Source: Haliotis asinina
Taxonomy: Eukaryota; Mollusca; Gastropoda; Lepetellida; Haliotidae
DNA: 64,000 nt
Direction of reading: 5' to 3'
Assembly: GCF_037392515.1 (NCBI RefSeq)
Contig: NC_090295.1
Span: forward strand, 18,053,501 to 18,117,500
The position numbers were made by a program, and so were the translations under genes. The stretch's first letter is position 1. Each line of letters opens with the position of its first letter. Under the pieces are notes generated by a model that ran no database searches, was not told where the DNA came from, and was given only the letters and a program-made list of their open reading frames with translations. Positions 60,292 to 64,000 of this stretch are shown here, piece by piece.

Positions 60292-60298
60292 TTATATA
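60292..60298 (-). promoter_or_regulatory. TATA box of gene 4
   Basis: Minus-strand ggtatataagc, 63 nt upstream of the ATG at 60229. The best TATA match in the array. Confidence 0.7.
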
Positions 60299-60689
60299 CC
60301 CGTGTGTTAAATGTGCGGAATGTTAATTACGTGTGAGGTATTCCTATTGATCTATATGCATCATTCACGAAACAGACACGTGTGTCATCGAAACAGAATT
60401 AATCGGGTGAAATATGACCGTATTAATTAATGACTGACGCGTGCTCATTACCACTAATTACTTTACTATAGATGTAGATAACACGAGCAGCGTGTCCGTA
60501 ATAGTTCGCGATTTCGATTGTGACGCAACATTAAATATGCCCTTGTGTCCAGCGGCAATGTGTTGGATCCACAAGAAAAAGCGTGTCTTTCTCTTTATTT
60601 TTGTTTCCTTTCTTGAACAAAGTGTTATTTATTCTTAGAATGTGTTGACTGTACGTGTAAAAATTATAATATTATATAGCATCATATAT

Positions 60690-62820
60690 ATTTATTTTCT
60701 CTTCGTAATATAAAATCGGATTAAAATTCTTTTCACTTCCTAATATGAGGTCAGATTTGTATACTTTTCTCCTCTTAATATTACATCATATTTGTAATCG
60801 TTTCTCTTCAGGATATAGCATCATATTTGTACTCTTTCCTCTTCATAACGTAACATCAGATTTGTATTCTTTCCTCTTCATAACGTAACATCAGATATGT
60901 ATTCTTTCCTCTTCATAACGTAACATCAGGTTTGTATTCTTTCCTCTTCATAACGTAACATCAGATTTGTATTCTTTCCTCTTCATAACGTAACATCAGA
61001 TTTGTATTCTTTCCTCTTCATAACGTAACATCAGATTTGTATTCTTTCCTCTTCATAACGTAACATCAGATTTGTATTCTTTCCTCTTCATAACGTAACA
61101 TCAGATTTGTATTCTTTCCTCTTCATAACGTAACATCAGATTTGTATTCTTTCCTCTTCATAACGTAACATCAGGTTTGTATTCTTTCCTCTTCATAACG
61201 TAACATCAGATTTGTATTCTTTCCTCTTCATAACGTAACATCAGATATGTATTCTTTCCTCTTCATAACGTAACATCAGATTTGTATTCTTTCCTCTTCA
61301 TAACGTAACATCAGATTTGTATTCTTTCCTCTTCATAACGTAACATCAGATTTGTATTCTTTCCTCTTCATAACGTAACATCAGATTTGTATTCTTTCCT
61401 CTTCATAACGTAACATCAGATTTGTATTCTTTCCTCTTCATAACGTAACATCAGATTTGTATTCTTTCCTCTTCATAACGTAACATCAGATTTGTATTCT
61501 TTCCTCTTCATAACGTAACATCAGATTTGTATTCTTTCCTCTTCATAACGTAACATCAGGTTTGTATTCTTTCCTCTTCATAACGTAACATCAGATTTGT
61601 ATTCTTTCCTCTTCATAACGTAACATCAGATATGTATTCTTTCCTCTTCATAACGTAACATCAGATTTGTATTCTTTCCTCTTCATAACGTAACATCAGA
61701 TTTGTATTCTTTCCTCTTCATAACGTAACATCAGATTTGTATTCTTTCCTCTTCATAACGTAACATCAGATTTGTACTCTTTCCTCTTCATAACGTAACA
61801 TCAGATTTGTATTCTTTCCTCTTCATAACGTAACATCAGATTTGTATTCTTTCCTCTTCATAACGTAACATCAGATATGTATTCTTTCCTCTTCATAACG
61901 TAACATCAGATTTGTATTCTTTCCTCTTCATAACGTAACATCAGATTTGTATTCTTTCCTCTTCATAACGTAACATCAGATATGTATTCTTTCCTCTTCA
62001 TAACGTAACATCAGATTTGTATTCTTTCCTCTTCATAACGTAACATCAGATTTGTATTCTTTCCTCTTCATAACGTAACATCAGATTTGTACTCTTTCCT
62101 CTTCATAACGTAACATCAGATTTGTATTCTTTCCTCTTCATAACGTAACATCAGATTTGTATTCTTTCCTCTTCATAACGTAACATCAGATTTGTATTCT
62201 TTCCTCTTCATAACGTAACATCAGGTTTGTACTCTTTCCTCTTCATAACGTAACATCAGATTTGTACTCTTTCCTCTTCATAACGTAACATCAGATTTGT
62301 ATTCTTTCCTCTTCATAACGTAACATCAGATTTGTATTCTTTCCTCTTCATAACGTAACATCATATTTGTATTCTTTCCTCTTCATAACGTAACATCAGA
62401 TTTGTATTCTTTCCTCTTCATAACGTAACATCAGATTTGTACTCTTTCCTCTTCATAACGTAACATCAGATTTGTACTCTTTCCTCTTCATAACGTAACA
62501 TCAGATTTGTATTCTTTCCTCTTCATAACGTAACATCATATTTGTATTCTTTCCTCTTCATAACGTAACATCAGATTTGTATTCTTTCCTCTTCATAACG
62601 TAACATCAGATTTGTACTCTTTCCTCTTCATAACGTAACATCAGATTTGTATTCTTTCCTCTTCATAACGTAACATCAGATTTGTATTCTTTCCTCTTCA
62701 TAACGTAACATCAGATTTGTACTCTTTCCTCTTCATAACGTAACATCAGATTTGTATTCTTTCCTCTTCATAACGTAACATCAGATTTGTATTCTTTTAC
62801 CTTCACATCATACCATCATA
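60690..62820. repeat. 35-bp minisatellite, about 56 near-identical units plus degenerate edges
   Basis: Units read ttcctcttcataacgtaaca then tcagatttgtattct. From about 60840 to 62795 they are almost identical, with recurring single-base variants (atatgt, actctt, caggtt, catatt). The flanks (60690-60840 and 62796-62900) hold older, diverged units, as expected for a satellite that expands from the middle. It begins about 390 bp upstream of the gene 4 TATA box. There are no spacers, so it is not CRISPR-like. Confidence 0.97.
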
Positions 62821-62899
62821 TTTGTATTTCTTTTCTCTTCCTAATAAAATATCATATTTTTTTATCGTTTCTCTTCATTATATAACATCCAATTTGTAT

Positions 62900-63517
62900 T
62901 TGTCATCTTCATCAAATAACATAAATATTATTATTTATATATTTTCACATCTCGGTCGTATCACAATTAAAATGTTGACGTATCTGACTTCACGACCCAG
63001 AGATATGAATATGATTTGTTGTTGTATAGCAAATGATATTATAATAATGTTTTCAAGTGAAAAATATCGAAATATGAGATTTGTTCTATTCCCTATTGGG
63101 GATGTACAAAGAAGCAACAAAACACTTTCCACATCCATGAGAAATCTCTGCTAAAATTGAAGTCAGTTGTACAATTGTGACAATACCATGAGTATATATT
63201 TGTGTCATCAGTATTACAGCTGATGTACAACATTTTTAAAGGGGGAAAGTTTAAACTGATATGTTTAATCCACGTCGTCGTCACTGATCTGATTCTTGCA
63301 AAGTAATCGTGATACATAATCTGCCAAGTAGCCTCCAGACAGTTATGCTGGTGAAACGCAACTGTTTGATCAGAGACGATATCTGGACTCTATTTTTTTA
63401 TATTTAAGGCTTACGCATCCGAAGAAATCCTTCGTTTTTTATTTTATAATTTTAATTCTTTGTTCATGTATATATACGTACATTGCATATTTCCTTGGTT
63501 CAAATAGCTGTTTCACG
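62900..63517. other. AT-rich stretch without a recognised feature
   Basis: Short frames on both strands have low-complexity composition. I see nothing else in it. Confidence 0.5.
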
Positions 63518-63668
63518 GATTGAGTGAGTGAGTTTCGTTTTACGATGCTTTTGCGATATTCCAGTAATATCACAACGGGAAATATGCTTCATACATTGTA
63601 TACATGTGAGAAATCGAACCCTGGTCTTCGGCATGACGAGCGAACACTTTAACCACTAAGCTACCCCT
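63518..63668 (-). mobile_element. SINE-A copy, full length
   Basis: Tail ggattgagtgagtgagtttc, atattccagtaatatcacaa, B-box complement aaatcgaaccctgg and A-box complement ccactaagctacccc. Confidence 0.9.
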
Positions 63669-63839
63669 ATACAAATGAAACCCCAACCCAACATTTTGTG
63701 GAAGATTATTAACAGGAATGCAGTCATTGTCATATGATGTGTGGTGTATGATTTCTAAAGTTGATTTTAAACTGCAGATATGTATTCTCTTTCAGCTGTC
63801 TTCTATAACGTGTAGCGAATAATGCTGAATATTTCAACG

Positions 63840-63950
63840 GGATTGTGGGGTAGCCGATATGGGTACAATGTGTAAAGTCCATTTCTGGAGTTCACCTCTG
63901 TGATATAGCCACTTCTGTGTTCAAAGCGGCGTTAACCCCGACTCGTTCAC
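63840..63950 (+). mobile_element. SINE-A copy lacking the B-box region
   Basis: ggggtagccgatatgggtac shows the head joined straight to the middle, deleting the B box, followed by a decayed body and tail. Confidence 0.7.
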
Positions 63951-64000
63951 AGGATATAACGCAAAACAAACTTACTGTACGAATATGGATGTAACGTGTG

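Noticed and set aside
60690-62820. CRISPR-like regular array
   Set aside because: Units are contiguous 35-bp repeats without unique spacers, in an intron-bearing eukaryotic genome.
1-64000. Retrovirus-like, LTR or Polinton fossils
   Set aside because: No long terminal repeats and no polymerase, integrase, protease or capsid-type motifs were recognised in any frame.

Overview
This is a eukaryotic, metazoan window. The repeats point to a gastropod mollusc, most likely an abalone (Haliotis) or close relative. More than 40 copies or fragments of two short interspersed families end in the same (CACT)n-type tail, and one has a tRNA-like head with clean pol III A and B boxes. The species is an inference from the style of these repeats. 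Genes have short exons, GT-AG introns and no operons. I recognise no retrovirus-like, LTR or Polinton material.

The main content is a head-to-tail array of four paralogous genes, all on the minus strand: gene 1 (13254-21273), gene 2 (29468-35434), gene 3 (42869-51369) and gene 4 (56147-60229). I rebuilt each from splice sites. All have seven coding exons with intron phases 1,2,1,2,1,2, and every exon sum is a multiple of three (389, 357, 362 and 357 aa). Each product has an N-terminal signal peptide encoded across a tiny first exon and the start of exon 2, a body of six cysteine-bearing exons arranged as three two-exon modules, and a C-terminal hydrophobic tail after a short Gly/Ser/Ala-rich stretch, as in GPI-anchored proteins. 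Exon 5 is exactly 137 nt in all four genes. A TATA-like box lies about 54-76 nt upstream of each ATG. I cannot assign the family a known name or function. They look like cell-surface, cysteine-rich, N-glycosylated proteins from a lineage-specific tandem expansion.

The left 10 kb holds a different minus-strand gene (start 10138, running off the left edge). It encodes a secreted, very Lys/Arg-rich protein whose basic exon has been copied at least four times (1752-1862, 1051-1239, 518-661 and 1-76), all in phase 1-1.

The rest is intron and spacer: SINE-A (tRNA-headed), SINE-B (same tail, different body), one Tc1/mariner-like transposon with visible terminal repeats inside intron 4 of gene 3, two decayed Tc1-like relics, foldback elements and several tandem repeats. 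The largest tandem repeat is about 2 kb of 35-bp units upstream of gene 4. One unusual 231-bp element has 67-bp inverted arms around a tRNA-like core (39106-39336).
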